From positions 2,604,001-2,668,000 of the forward strand of contig NZ_CP009933.1 in the NCBI RefSeq assembly GCF_000968375.1: DNA of 64,000 nucleotides. The letters are read 5' to 3'. The notes beneath the pieces were generated by a model. The model was not told the origin of the DNA and did no database searches. It saw only the letters and a list, made by a program, of their open reading frames with translations. Each line of letters starts with the position of its first letter. The first letter of the stretch is position 1. Made by a program: the position numbers and the translations under genes. The stretch comes from Clostridium scatologenes. Its GTDB lineage: Bacteria > Bacillota > Clostridia > Clostridiales > Clostridiaceae. This document shows positions 52,606-61,603 of the stretch, one piece after another.

Positions 52606-53778
52606 TTATTTTAAAAGCTCATATGCAATTTTACACTGTAATGCTATCCCAATTGGAATACAATCTTCATCAATATCAAATAGACTTCCATGAGCTGGAT
52701 TTACTATTCCCTTTTCTTCATTTCTACACCCTAAATAATAAAACGCTGAAGGTTTTTCCATTGAAAAATATGCAAAACTTTCAACTCCTAAGCTTGGGTT
52801 CTCCAATATTTTTACATTTTCTTTTCCTATTACACTATAAGCAACGCTGAAAACTTTATCTACCATAGTATCATCATTGTACAAACAAGGATAGCTCTCT
52901 TCTATATCTATTTCACATTCTCCACGCATTGCATGCACAGTTCCCTCAACCACTTCAACTAATCTTTTCTTTACATAAGCTCTGTTTTCTGTAGTCATAG
53001 TTCTCATAATACCTGATATTGTTACTTCTTCTGGGATTATGTTCTGAGCTGTACCTCCATGAATAGTTCCTATGGTTATAACTGCTGCATCTGTTGGTGA
53101 TATTTCTCTACTTATAACATTTTGAAGAGCTATTACCACTGAGCTTGCCATAACTACTGGATCTATACCTGTATGTGGACGAGCTCCATGAGCCCCTTTC
53201 CCCTTAATTTTTATGTTAAAAGGATTTGACGCCGCATTTACAACTCCTCTTTTTACTCCTATTTTTCCAACTTCTATATTTTCATCTACATGCAAACCTA
53301 TTATATTATCAACCTGCGGATCTTCTAAAACTCCTTCTTTTATCATCACTTTAGCTCCACCTGTGGTTTCTTCTGCAGGTTCAAAAAACAATTTCACATT
53401 TCCATTTAATTTATCTTTTATACTGTTTAATATTTTAGATGCACCTAAAAGTATAGATGTATGTGCATCATGTCCACAAGCATGCATTTTTCCCTTTATT
53501 TTGGAGCAGTAATCACAGTTTTTTCTATCTTCTAACGGAAGAGCATCCATATCAGCTCTTAATCCTATAGTTTTATTACCCTTACCCTTTATTATCCCGC
53601 AAATTCCTGTTTTAGCTGTTTCAGTATATTCTATACCTTCCTTTTGTAAAAAATTCTTTATCTTTTGGGAAGTTCTGTTTTCCTCATACCCCAATTCTGG
53701 ATTCATATGAATATCTCTTCTTATGCTCACAATTTCATCTTTTATATTCTTCGATAGTTTTAAAAAATCTAGTTCCAT
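52606..53778 (-). CDS. M20D-family amidohydrolase/peptidase
   Basis: A 390-residue metal-dependent amidohydrolase of the hippurate hydrolase/N-acyl-amino-acid deacylase group. Metal ligands are visible in MHACGHDAHTS, FFEPAEETTGGA and GLHVDENIE. The lid-domain GKGAHGARPHTGIDP and GGTAQNIIPEEV are also typical. It releases an amino acid from an N-acylated or small peptide substrate. TTGGAG precedes the ATG. It begins 22 bases after the FtsA-like gene, so they are probably co-transcribed, with no evident functional link. Confidence 0.9.
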   Translation of the reverse strand: MELDFLKLSKNIKDEIVSIRRDIHMNPELGYEENRTSQKIKNFLQKEGIEYTETAKTGICGIIKGKGNKTIGLRADMDALPLEDRKNCDYCSKIKGKMHACGHDAHTSILLGASKILNSIKDKLNGNVKLFFEPAEETTGGAKVMIKEGVLEDPQVDNIIGLHVDENIEVGKIGVKRGVVNAASNPFNIKIKGKGAHGARPHTGIDPVVMASSVVIALQNVISREISPTDAAVITIGTIHGGTAQNIIPEEVTISGIMRTMTTENRAYVKKRLVEVVEGTVHAMRGECEIDIEESYPCLYNDDTMVDKVFSVAYSVIGKENVKILENPSLGVESFAYFSMEKPSAFYYLGCRNEEKGIVNPAHGSLFDIDEDCIPIGIALQCKIAYELLK

Positions 53779-53800
53779 ATTTAATTCTCCAATCTACATA

Positions 53801-55972
53801 TTATTCCCAACCAATTTCAATTATATCTCCACTTGAAAGCTTATCATAATACCCTGCATCCTTTTGATTTAAACGTAAATATAACTTTCCTTTAGGTATT
53901 GTTAAATCAAAATCTATAAAATTAAATATATCTATAAAAACATATTCCTTTTTGCCTTGTAAACACACGTTTTTACCATTAACTATTACTTCAATTTCAT
54001 CTTCTGATTTTTCCTTTTTTAATAACTCATCATCTTGTTTCGTTTCTTTATTTTCTTCTAGTATTTCAACTTTTTCTTCATTTTTTTCACTATCTAAAGC
54101 CGCTTCCACTTTACTAGTTTCACTTTCTACAGTAGTTTTATCTTCTACAATATCAACACTTTCTTCACTAGCTTTAATTTCCTTTTGTTCAACAACTTCA
54201 TTTTTAACCTCATCTTTTTCTGCTTCATCATGCTTTATACTATAAATTCTATCTCCCTCTTCTATTTTATAGCCATCTGAAATTTCTATACCATTTAAAT
54301 AGTATTTATGCTCTTCACTGTTTTCTGCTAAATATTTTTTATATTGAGTTAAAGTTTCAGGAAATAATATTTCAACTTCATCATTTTCTTTTATTTTTTC
54401 ATTAAGATCAACTTTCTTTCCATTTATTAAAGCTATTGGTTCTAAATTTTCTATTATATCATTAACAAAAAAACTTATGGAATAAAGCCTTTTAACATAT
54501 TCTAATGCATTAGGTGCTGCATCATTTCCATCCCTAGCATATTTTATTTCTACCTTATCTCCCTCTTTAACTTCCTCATCTATATTAGACTTATTACCAT
54601 TAAGCATAATTTCTGCTGGTGAAGCAAGAGTTCCAAAAGCTACTCTTTTAATTCCATTTAAAGTAAATCTAATATTTCTTCCATTTCTACCAATTAATAC
54701 TTTAGGATTCATCCCTCCCTGCATCATTACGTCCATTACTGTATGTTTATGTGAATTAAATAAGCTTATTACTTTATCATTTAAAATTACATCTATAAAA
54801 TCATGTCCAAACCTTCTTATGGACACTAATGCTATTCCTAAAACTGTTACCCCAGTACTACCTAATGAATTATCTTCACATACACATTCTGTTACAGCAT
54901 CTCTACCTTTAATTGCTATTCTTTGAGGTAGTATATTAAGCTTATCAGCTAAGAATTCCTTCAATTTGGGAGTATGTGCTCCTCCTCCTACTATAAATAT
55001 GGCATTAGGAGATTTATCTCCATTTAATTCGATAATTTTACTTCCTATTTCATCTGCTATCTTTTTTACTGCTGGAGTAATAAATTTTATTACATCTTCA
55101 GAACTTAATTCATTTTCTAGCCCTAAAACATCTTTATATACTAATTTATCATTAGTACTACACTGTCTCTTTATATACTCTGCTGTATTAAAATCTACAA
55201 GGTAATTTTGTGCAATGACTTCTGTTACTTCATCACCAGCTAAAGGAACCATACCATAAGCACTTATAGTATCCTTGCTACTTATAGCTATATCTGAAGT
55301 ACCTGCACCTACATCTACCAAAGCTAAATTTAAAAGCCTTAAATTTTGAGGTATAGCTGCTTCCATAGCTGCTATAGGCTCTAAAGTCATACTTGCTACT
55401 TGAAGTCCAACCTTTTCCATAACAGAATAAAGACTATCTACTACTGACCTTGGAAGAAAGGTTGCTATAACTTCTGCTTCTATGTTTTCTCCTTTATGTG
55501 AAAGTAGATTATTTATTATGTATCCATTTAAATAATAATTTTTTACACTATATCCAACACAATAAAGCTTTCCTTCTCTTTGTTCATTTATTTTTTCTTC
55601 TGCACTTTTTACTGCCGTAAGCTCCAAACTTCTTATAGTATCTTTATCTATTTCCTTATCATAATCAATTTTAAGCTGTGCTTTAGATACCATAGTCCTT
55701 AAAAATCTTCCTGCTGCTGCAATGGATACACTCTCCATTTTCATATTAAGCTTTTCTTCTAACTGCTTTTTAACATTGTTTACTGCATTAGCTACCAAAC
55801 CTATATCATGAATTTGACCATCTATCATGGCTCTTTCTTCATGCTCCACGCAATATTCAGCCACTATATAAAATTTTTTATCTCTTACTGTACCCGCTGT
55901 ACCTATTACAGAACGTGTACCTATATCTAATGCAAATATTACATCTTGTGGATTAATGTTAGTATCATTCAT
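53801..55972 (-). CDS. FtsA-like actin-fold protein with extended repeat-bearing C-terminus
   Basis: A 723-residue protein, much longer than FtsA (about 420). Residues 1-390 are FtsA-like: FALDIGTRSVIGTAG (phosphate-1), an SHS2-type insertion around 85-165, VDVGAGTSDIAI (phosphate-2) and FIVGGGAHTPKLKEFL (adenosine loop). After this, four short modules repeat a pattern of NG, then an acidic stretch, then EGD/ENDEVEI: LNGNKSNIDEEVKEGDKVEI, INGKKVDLNEKIKENDEVEI, LNGIEISDGYKIEEGDRI and VNGKNVCL with SSGDIIEIGW. They look like small beta-grasp units. A Glu/Lys-rich linker of about 90 residues separates the last one. GAAGAGG precedes the ATG. It may be a division or envelope scaffold. Confidence 0.8.
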   Translation of the reverse strand: MNDTNINPQDVIFALDIGTRSVIGTAGTVRDKKFYIVAEYCVEHEERAMIDGQIHDIGLVANAVNNVKKQLEEKLNMKMESVSIAAAGRFLRTMVSKAQLKIDYDKEIDKDTIRSLELTAVKSAEEKINEQREGKLYCVGYSVKNYYLNGYIINNLLSHKGENIEAEVIATFLPRSVVDSLYSVMEKVGLQVASMTLEPIAAMEAAIPQNLRLLNLALVDVGAGTSDIAISSKDTISAYGMVPLAGDEVTEVIAQNYLVDFNTAEYIKRQCSTNDKLVYKDVLGLENELSSEDVIKFITPAVKKIADEIGSKIIELNGDKSPNAIFIVGGGAHTPKLKEFLADKLNILPQRIAIKGRDAVTECVCEDNSLGSTGVTVLGIALVSIRRFGHDFIDVILNDKVISLFNSHKHTVMDVMMQGGMNPKVLIGRNGRNIRFTLNGIKRVAFGTLASPAEIMLNGNKSNIDEEVKEGDKVEIKYARDGNDAAPNALEYVKRLYSISFFVNDIIENLEPIALINGKKVDLNEKIKENDEVEILFPETLTQYKKYLAENSEEHKYYLNGIEISDGYKIEEGDRIYSIKHDEAEKDEVKNEVVEQKEIKASEESVDIVEDKTTVESETSKVEAALDSEKNEEKVEILEENKETKQDDELLKKEKSEDEIEVIVNGKNVCLQGKKEYVFIDIFNFIDFDLTIPKGKLYLRLNQKDAGYYDKLSSGDIIEIGWE

Positions 55973-56090
55973 AATATTTACCTCTTCATCTTTATAATTT
56001 AAAAGCTCATAGTCCTAAAAATATGGCCTCTTTGCCTTATAAACATTATAAATAATTATAAAATATTTGTAAACTAATCTATTTATATTA

Positions 56091-56240
56091 TCAAGTGATT
56101 CTTAAGTTCAGATGGAGTTTGCTTATAAGAATGACTTTCTCCAGCTGAACTTTAGAAGAACTTATCCAGGCGCGTAGCAGTGCTTATCCCCTACTTTGAT
56201 AGAAGATGGGGGTGTTAGCAATGGTAGCGATCGGATAAAA
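56091..56240 (+). ncRNA. Family-D structured element, copy 2 (D2)
   Basis: It opens TCAAGTGATTCTTAAGTTCAG, pairing with CTGAACTTTAGAA, with TGGAG/CTCCA extending the stem. AACTTATCCAGGCGCGTAGC follows. A second stem pairs TGCTTATCCCC with GGGGTGTTAGCA (one bulge and one mismatch), capped by CTTT-GATA-GAAG. The end is GATCGGATAAAAC, whose GGATAA can pair with TTATCC. D1 shares all of this with compensating changes. It lies on the strand opposite its flanking genes, between the FtsA-like gene start and an unknown gene, with a terminator 30 bases downstream. Transcription is inferred. Confidence 0.55.
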
Positions 56241-56269
56241 CTTTATCTACATGTTTATTTTCAAATAAA

Positions 56270-56293
56270 AAAGACTTAATTTAATAAGTCTTT
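56270..56293. terminator. Bidirectional terminator
   Basis: AAAGACTTA (56270-56278) pairs with TAAGTCTTT (56285-56293). The minus-strand tail is TTTATTTG after a run of T. It serves the 118-residue gene on the minus strand and may end a D2 transcript on the plus strand. Confidence 0.7.
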
Positions 56294-56315
56294 ATAACAT
56301 ATGAATATTTTATTG

Positions 56316-56672
56316 TTAACTAAATCTACATAATTTCTCATTCCATTTCGATATACAAATATAATCAAGTGGATTATCATAAAAAAACCACTTAAATGTC
56401 CCACGTCTTGAACCAAAAGTTCTATTAAACTTCTCTAGCATATTATTAAATTTATCATCAGCATACAAATGAGGGTCATTCTTATCTATATTTAGAATAT
56501 ATCTATACTCAAAGAAATTACCTCCATTGTCATTTTCATAAAACATATTAGGATTAGTAGTTAAAAACGTTACTTTTTTACCTATAGCCTTACCATTACC
56601 TAAATGTCTTTTTTCTCCTGACCTAGGAATTAATTTGCTATACTTTTCACTTGAAAAATGATAAAATATCAT
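56316..56672 (-). CDS. Unrecognised 118-residue protein
   Basis: I do not recognise this protein. It begins MIFYHFSSEKYSKLIPRSGE, goes on with GKKVTFLTTNPNMFYEND, EYRYILNIDKNDPHLYAD and a FGSRRGTFKWFFYDNP ending. The opening YHF(T/S)S..., the aromatic-rich strands and the size recall small enzymes that begin with an LYHxT-like strand, but I will not assign one. There is no signal peptide. CGAGGTG precedes the ATG at 56672; an upstream in-frame start at 56744 lacks support. It has its own terminator. Confidence 0.55.
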   Translation of the reverse strand: MIFYHFSSEKYSKLIPRSGEKRHLGNGKAIGKKVTFLTTNPNMFYENDNGGNFFEYRYILNIDKNDPHLYADDKFNNMLEKFNRTFGSRRGTFKWFFYDNPLDYICISKWNEKLCRFS

Positions 56673-56915
56673 TCTTTTACACCTCGTTTCACTTATAATG
56701 TTATCACTAATTAGTATAAAAGTATAATACAACTCATATTTCATATAATTTTATTCCATAGTTACCATTAAATTGAATTTTTTTAAATATGTTTATATAA
56801 TTCAATTTAATTATCAAAATAGGTTATATATTAATCCCATATTTGACATAAAAACCAATTTACTATATAATTGTTTTAAAGGTTAAATATTACATAAATG
56901 AAAGGAAATGATATT

Positions 56916-57380
56916 ATGAACAAAAAAACTAAATTATTATCAACTATGTTGTGTAGTTTAATTTTAAGCTCAGGCTTAACATTAACAAGTGTACATGCAG
57001 CCCCAATAAAAACCAATAATGTAAATACTAGCACTACAAATTTGATCGCCCAAAGTACTTCACAATCAACTCTTTTGAGGCCTCAGATAAATAATAGTGG
57101 CGTAGTTTCTTGGAATGCTGTGCCAGGTGCAAGCCAATATAAAATGGCAGTGCTTATGCAATATCCTAATCGTTGGTATGCAAGCATAACAAAAGGATCT
57201 TCTTCAGGATATTTTCCTAACAATGAGAATAACATGAAGTGGTGTTTTGACACGGAAGGTACTTATTACATTACAGTTATAGCTATGGATTCTAATGGTA
57301 ATAATATTCAACGAGATTTAGTAGTAGCATATTATGATGGAAGTTCAATTCATCAGGTGAAAACATGTCAGTGGGACTAG
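56916..57380 (+). CDS. Small secreted protein with fibronectin-III-like domain
   Basis: A 154-residue exported protein. The signal peptide (KTKLLSTMLCSLILSSG, ending VHA-A) is followed by a Thr/Asn/Ser-rich linker (about residues 30-60). A domain of about 90 residues follows, opening RPQINNSGVVSWNAVPGASQYKMAV, which has the beta-strand pattern of an FN3-like fold. EGTYYITVIAMDSNGN continues it. AAAGGA precedes the ATG at 56916; an upstream ATG is in frame. The IS element inserted 83 bases past its stop. Function unknown. Confidence 0.7.
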   Translation: MNKKTKLLSTMLCSLILSSGLTLTSVHAAPIKTNNVNTSTTNLIAQSTSQSTLLRPQINNSGVVSWNAVPGASQYKMAVLMQYPNRWYASITKGSSSGYFPNNENNMKWCFDTEGTYYITVIAMDSNGNNIQRDLVVAYYDGSSIHQVKTCQWD

Positions 57381-57621
57381 CCTATTATAATAAGCTTGAT
57401 TTTTATATCTAGCATATTGACACAAACCATAATAAGAACTTATAAAAGGTTATATAATATATCACTAGTGTTTAATTAATGGTTTAAAAATACTATTGAC
57501 AATAATCCTATGTAATAAGTTTCTATTTTAACCATCAATATATAAATGAAAATAGCCAGCAATCTTGTTTTAATATAATTACCACTAACTATAAAAAAGC
57601 AAGAAAGGTTGCTGACTATCT

Positions 57622-58743
57622 ATGGGTAATTATATCACTATTTTTGAAAAATTATTAGATATTATTAACTGGAACGCTTTGAAAAAATCTACGTATAAGT
57701 TAGATGTTAACTATAATATAGCATCAAATCATTTAAAAACTCATCTCTACTTTCATTTAGCGAAGCTAGATAGCCTAAGAGATATTGATGATTTTATGCA
57801 ATCCGACTCTAAGTTAAAGGAGTCAATAAAAAGCGTTAGCTTGGGAATGTTATCTAATTATAATAATCATATTGACTATAATGTTTACATTCCTATATTA
57901 AATGAATTAATTTCTAACACCTTAGAGAAAATACCTGTAAGTGAGAAAATTAAAAAGTTTGGAACCATAAAACTAATAGATTCTTCAACTATAAGTATGG
58001 CTAAAACTTATTTTCAATGGGCAGAATTTCGCTCTACAAAAGCCGGAATAAAGCTTCATACAAAATTCAACTTAAACAAAGGAGTTCCAGAGCTCATAGT
58101 TGTATCTAATGCTAAACCACATGATAGAACTAAAATGAAGGAACTTATTACAGAAGATAACTGTATATACGTTTTTGATAAAGGCTATGTTGACTATAAA
58201 ATATTTGATGAATTTAGTAGCAAAGGTATACATTTCATAACTAGATTAAAAGACAATTCAGCTATAACAGAAGTAACTAGTAATGAAATTACCTATTCAG
58301 AAACTACCTTACTAGATGATTCTGTAAATATTATTGAAGATATTACCTGCTATCTAGGCACTAAAGACATCAATATAACAGAAAAACAATATAGAGTCAT
58401 CACAGTAGTTGATTCTGAAGGTCAAGTATTAACTTTCGTAACCAATATTTTTGAATATACTAGTGAAGATATAGCATGGTTATATAAAAAACGTTGGGAA
58501 ATAGAACTATTCTTCAAATGGATTAAGCAAAATTTAAAAATCAAAAGATTTATAGGGCATAGTCTTAATGCAGTTATGATGCAAGTTATTTCTGCAATAA
58601 TAACATTTATCATAGTAAGATTAATACAAGACGTAGCTAAAACAGCCTACGGCTTATTGAAAATAAAGAGATTAATAAAACATTCACTTACAAAACTAGT
58701 AGATGATAGCTTATTTTCTTGGGAGAAGTGGTTAGGTGGTTAA
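57622..58743 (+). CDS. IS4-family DDE transposase
   Basis: A 373-residue transposase. The catalytic acids are in IKLIDSSTISMAKT (first Asp), YVFDKGYVDYKIF (second Asp), and LYKKRWEIELFFKWIKQNLK, which fits the Y-(2)-R-(3)-E-(6)-K signature of IS4 transposases completely. It cuts and pastes the element between its 15-bp ends. The ATG at 57622 has only a weak, distant ribosome site (AAGAAAGG), as often in IS elements that limit their own expression. No frameshift or stop interrupts it. Confidence 0.92.
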   Translation: MGNYITIFEKLLDIINWNALKKSTYKLDVNYNIASNHLKTHLYFHLAKLDSLRDIDDFMQSDSKLKESIKSVSLGMLSNYNNHIDYNVYIPILNELISNTLEKIPVSEKIKKFGTIKLIDSSTISMAKTYFQWAEFRSTKAGIKLHTKFNLNKGVPELIVVSNAKPHDRTKMKELITEDNCIYVFDKGYVDYKIFDEFSSKGIHFITRLKDNSAITEVTSNEITYSETTLLDDSVNIIEDITCYLGTKDINITEKQYRVITVVDSEGQVLTFVTNIFEYTSEDIAWLYKKRWEIELFFKWIKQNLKIKRFIGHSLNAVMMQVISAIITFIIVRLIQDVAKTAYGLLKIKRLIKHSLTKLVDDSLFSWEKWLGG

Positions 58744-58786
58744 TTGTAATCAAAAACCATATGCTTCTATACAAGCTATCGCTATG

Positions 58787-58802
58787 AGGGCAAGTTTGCC
58801 CT
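58787..58802 (+). terminator. Transposase terminator
   Basis: AGGGCAA pairs directly with TTGCCCT, followed by TTAGTTTA. It lies 44 bases past the transposase stop, inside the element. Confidence 0.55.
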
Positions 58803-58979
58803 TTAGTTTAGGAATATTATTCCATGATAGTTTAATTTAAGAATCTTACTATAAAAAATGATTATGATACAGATGTCAATTGAAATATTTTCTAAGAATT
58901 AAACACTAGTGATAATATATATATAATTTTGTAGTAGATTTTAGAAAACTATTTATAAATATTATTACAGATTGTTCAA

Positions 58980-59007
58980 AACCTGGCATTTTTAAAAATG
59001 CCAGGTT
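58980..59007. repeat. 28-bp perfect palindrome
   Basis: AACCTGGCATTTTT and its exact reverse complement stand back to back. It could be a strong hairpin terminator or an end structure of the eroded IS1182-type element that follows. The rest of 58912-59079 shows nothing else. Confidence 0.6.
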
Positions 59008-59079
59008 CTTCAAGCTGTTGATAAAAATATTTTGTCAGCAGCATTGTAAATTTTTAGCTCATTATGATTTTTTTATTTA

Positions 59080-59190
59080 GATTATAGAATTATAAATAGA
59101 AATTATAATTTAGTAACAGATGTTTATGTAACACCTAAAAAGATAAATGATGTAGATCCTTATATAGAGAAACTATCAGTTAAATATTAA
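59080..59190 (+). pseudogene. IS1182-type transposase fragment
   Basis: A 36-residue reading frame, DYRIINRNYNLVTDVYVTP then KINDVDPYIEKL, ending in a stop at 59188. It matches the core of IS1182-family transposases, where the ITDVYVTPGNVND stretch is well conserved. Both ends of the gene are missing. It is an old insertion remnant. Confidence 0.6.
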
Positions 59191-59194
59191 AAAG

Positions 59195-59737
59195 TTATAA
59201 CCTGCCAGTTTTCAAAAATTCTTTTACCCTTTTATTAATAAATAACTTAATGAAATAGTAACCAATAATAATTACTCCTAGTATTTCAGGTCCATATACA
59301 AAAGGATTTGTTAGCAAATTTACAACATTACTAGCTATCCAATTTCCCTCTGGTCTAGTAGGAAACTTCAGTCCATAAGCTGGCCAGAACAATATACCTG
59401 GATATAGCCACATACTGTCCAATATTTGATGTATCAAGCTGCACACTCCAAGTGTTATAATTCTATTATTCCTACTCCTTTTAAAAAAATATGCTCCTAA
59501 AATTATTAAAAATATAGAAAATACTAAAGAATGAGCAAATATTCTACTATTATGAAATGTACTTCTAAAAAAATATGCTCCTATTGGCTTATCTATAATA
59601 TCTGGAAGTACAGATCCAATGGCAACCACCCTATAATCTATATAAGACTTATTCTTATCAACTTTTTTTGCTGAAATAGTATTTTCATATAATTTAAAAG
59701 CTGCAGTTGTTATTCCCACATGTCCAAAAAATATCAT
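59195..59737 (-). CDS. YdjM-type (DUF457) membrane-bound metal-dependent hydrolase
   Basis: A 180-residue membrane protein with the family's histidine/aspartate pattern: FFGHVGITTAAF, IGSVLPDIIDKPIG, FHNSRIFAHSLVFSI and LIHQILDSMWLYPG. About four helices. It is of the YdjM class, often called LexA-binding, membrane-associated or putative hydrolase. The real substrate is unknown, although phospholipids have been proposed. AGAGGT precedes the ATG. It has no LexA box of its own and no partner gene. Confidence 0.8.
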   Translation of the reverse strand: MIFFGHVGITTAAFKLYENTISAKKVDKNKSYIDYRVVAIGSVLPDIIDKPIGAYFFRSTFHNSRIFAHSLVFSIFLIILGAYFFKRSRNNRIITLGVCSLIHQILDSMWLYPGILFWPAYGLKFPTRPEGNWIASNVVNLLTNPFVYGPEILGVIIIGYYFIKLFINKRVKEFLKTGRL

Positions 59738-59941
59738 ATTTTTACCTCTAAAATTTATATATTATTATTTTTATAGATATTATTACATTAAATTTTATAA
59801 TATTCAAGTTTTAAAAATATTGCAAAGTAACATTTTTAGCTAAAAGTTAAGTATGCATCTATTGAAATATAAGCTGTATATGATACAATTTATAAGTAAA
59901 ATTTATTTGTATTTTTAGTGCTTAATAGGAGATAGATAAAT

Positions 59942-60787
59942 ATGATACACTCAAATGAAAACATTAAAGAATTAAAAATTGACTGTAAAAAATGTTTTGG
60001 ACTATGCTGTACAGCATTATACTTTTCGGCATCTGAAGGTTTTCCAGAAAATAAAAAAGCTGGTAAGCCCTGCGTAAATCTCCAATCCGACTTTACCTGC
60101 TCTGTTCATAAAGATCTTATAAATAAAGGTCTAAAAGGCTGTACTGCTTATGATTGTTTTGGTTCTGGTCAAAAGGTATCACAAGTTACTTGTAAAGGTG
60201 TCAATTGGCATAAAACCCCACAACACGCTAAGCAGATGTTTGAAGCATTTTTAATCATGAGACAGCTTCATGAAATGTTATGGTATATTACTGAAGCATT
60301 AATGTTGCAAGACAATGACCGAATAAAGGAAGAAATAAGCTCATTGTTGGAAGATACTAAAAAACTTACTTTACTTGATCTTGATTCTCTATTGTCTCTG
60401 GATGTAGAAAGTCATAGAAATAAAGTTAATATATTTCTTAGAAATACTAGTGAACTTATACGTACTAAGGCACGCAGTAGGATAAAGTCTAATTGGAAAA
60501 ACAAAAAATCACTTCCTAGATCATTAGACTTTTTTGGAGCAGATCTTAGAAAAACTAATCTTATAGGTGCAGATTTAAGAGGAGCATGTCTTATTGCTGC
60601 AAACCTTAGGGGCGCTGATTTGAGCGGAGCCGATCTCATTGGTGCAGATTTGAGAGATGCTGACCTTAGTGGTACTAACCTTACAAGCAGCATATTTCTA
60701 ACTCAATCTCAACTCAACACAGCTAAAGGTAATTCAAATACAAGGATACCTTCAAGATTAACTCGTCCAGATTATTGGTCAAAATAG
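59942..60787 (+). CDS. Cysteine-cluster (YkgJ-like) + pentapeptide-repeat protein
   Basis: A 281-residue two-part protein. The N-terminal 75 residues carry many cysteines (CKKCFGLCC, then FTCSVH and GCTAYDCFGSG), the pattern of YkgJ-like Zn/Fe-chelating domains. A helical middle follows. From about residue 200 there are ten or so pentapeptide units of the A(D/N)LRG type (TNLIGADLRGACLIAANLRG), which fold as a right-handed four-sided helix, sometimes a DNA mimic. TAGGAG precedes the ATG. Known pentapeptide proteins of the Qnr type protect gyrase, but this one is too short in repeats to say. Confidence 0.8.
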   Translation: MIHSNENIKELKIDCKKCFGLCCTALYFSASEGFPENKKAGKPCVNLQSDFTCSVHKDLINKGLKGCTAYDCFGSGQKVSQVTCKGVNWHKTPQHAKQMFEAFLIMRQLHEMLWYITEALMLQDNDRIKEEISSLLEDTKKLTLLDLDSLLSLDVESHRNKVNIFLRNTSELIRTKARSRIKSNWKNKKSLPRSLDFFGADLRKTNLIGADLRGACLIAANLRGADLSGADLIGADLRDADLSGTNLTSSIFLTQSQLNTAKGNSNTRIPSRLTRPDYWSK

Positions 60788-60798
60788 TTAAATAACAT

Positions 60799-61090
60799 TA
60801 ACTCAACTTTCGCAGTTTAAAAATAATGCGACACAACTTTTTAGGTGGAGTCCGCATTGAATATATGGTGTATAAAAGCCAACCGTTTATTAAGGAGCTC
60901 TAATGTCTAAAATTTTGAAAATCTCTACCCGCTCAAATGTCCCGTCCTGGGACTTTCGCGGCTTGAATCGTCCTGATTCAAATTACGAGATTTTTTAAAT
61001 TTTAGACATAAGACCTCCTAAATTCTCTCAAAAGCTTTTATACACCATATATTCAAAGCTCCCTCCACCTAAAAAGCTGTGTAGTAACTA
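60799..61090 (-). repeat. Palindromic element family B with two-hairpin tip
   Basis: The shared end module CTCAACTTTCGCAGTTTAA and AATGCGACACAA starts it. A 243-bp palindrome follows (60835-61077): CTTTTTAGGTGGA, GAATATATGGTGTATAAAAG and TGTCTAAAATTT all recur inverted. The tip (60921-60990), read on the minus strand, has TTGAATC/GATTCAA and GTCCC/GGGAC hairpins, each with an AGGAC pentaloop, GAAAG between them, and CCGC/GCGG around the second. This matches family C stem for stem with different bases. Confidence 0.85.
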
Positions 61091-61600
61091 TTGTAATTCT
61101 AATATGAAAAATTGCTTATAATACATTATGTTATGGCTCTTAATAAAAAACGTAGCTTTCATAATACTTATTGCCTAGTTTATATATTTAAACTATTTTA
61201 ATAATATCCTCTGGCACATCCTAAAAAATATCAGAAGCTTATTAAAAAATTTTTAGGACGGTACTTTGGATTATAAAGCTTTACGAATACTTACAGTAGA
61301 ATTAATACATTCCTATTTTTACTGGAAATTATATGAACAAAATTTGCATAATAATAGTATTTACTCTAATGCAATTGCAGTTATATTTTTTCAGATGTTT
61401 AATGGATTTTAGAGAAAAGAAGATGATTGAGATAATCCACTATTCATAAAGGCATAATTTTAAAATAAAAACTGAAAATTTTGAATTAAGATTTTTGTGG
61501 GTTAGGGTAATATGTAACAGTTTTTACGACCTACCGGTCTAAGAGATTACCATACCTTTAAATAAGTATAAAAAAATAGTGAGCTATGATTATAAATATA
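61091..61600. other. Gene-free region with small cruciform structures
   Basis: No gene found. TCCTAAAAAAT (61219) pairs with AATTTTTAGGA near 61258. At 61506-61551, GGTAAT and ATTACC enclose two hairpins (GTAA/TTAC and GACC/GGTC), making a three-way junction of 46 bases. Both could be chance or worn remnants. Confidence 0.35.
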
Positions 61601-61603
61601 ATT

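Larger units (their letters stand above)
57463..58911 (+). mobile_element. Complete IS4-family insertion sequence
   Basis: The 1,449-bp element is bounded by the perfect 15-bp inverted repeats CACTAGTGTTTAATT (57463-57477) and AATTAAACACTAGTG (58897-58911). ATAATATAT occurs directly outside both ends (57454-57462 and 58912-58920), a 9-bp target duplication. It holds one intact transposase. The intact ends and duplication argue for recent arrival. Confidence 0.92.

Noticed and set aside
59195..59737. SOS control of the YdjM-type gene
   Set aside because: YdjM is LexA-regulated in Escherichia coli, but no GAAC-N4-GTTC box lies in 59738-59940.
61506..61551. tRNA gene
   Set aside because: A GGTAAT/ATTACC closing stem was seen, but there is no anticodon arm, no T-loop and the length is too short.
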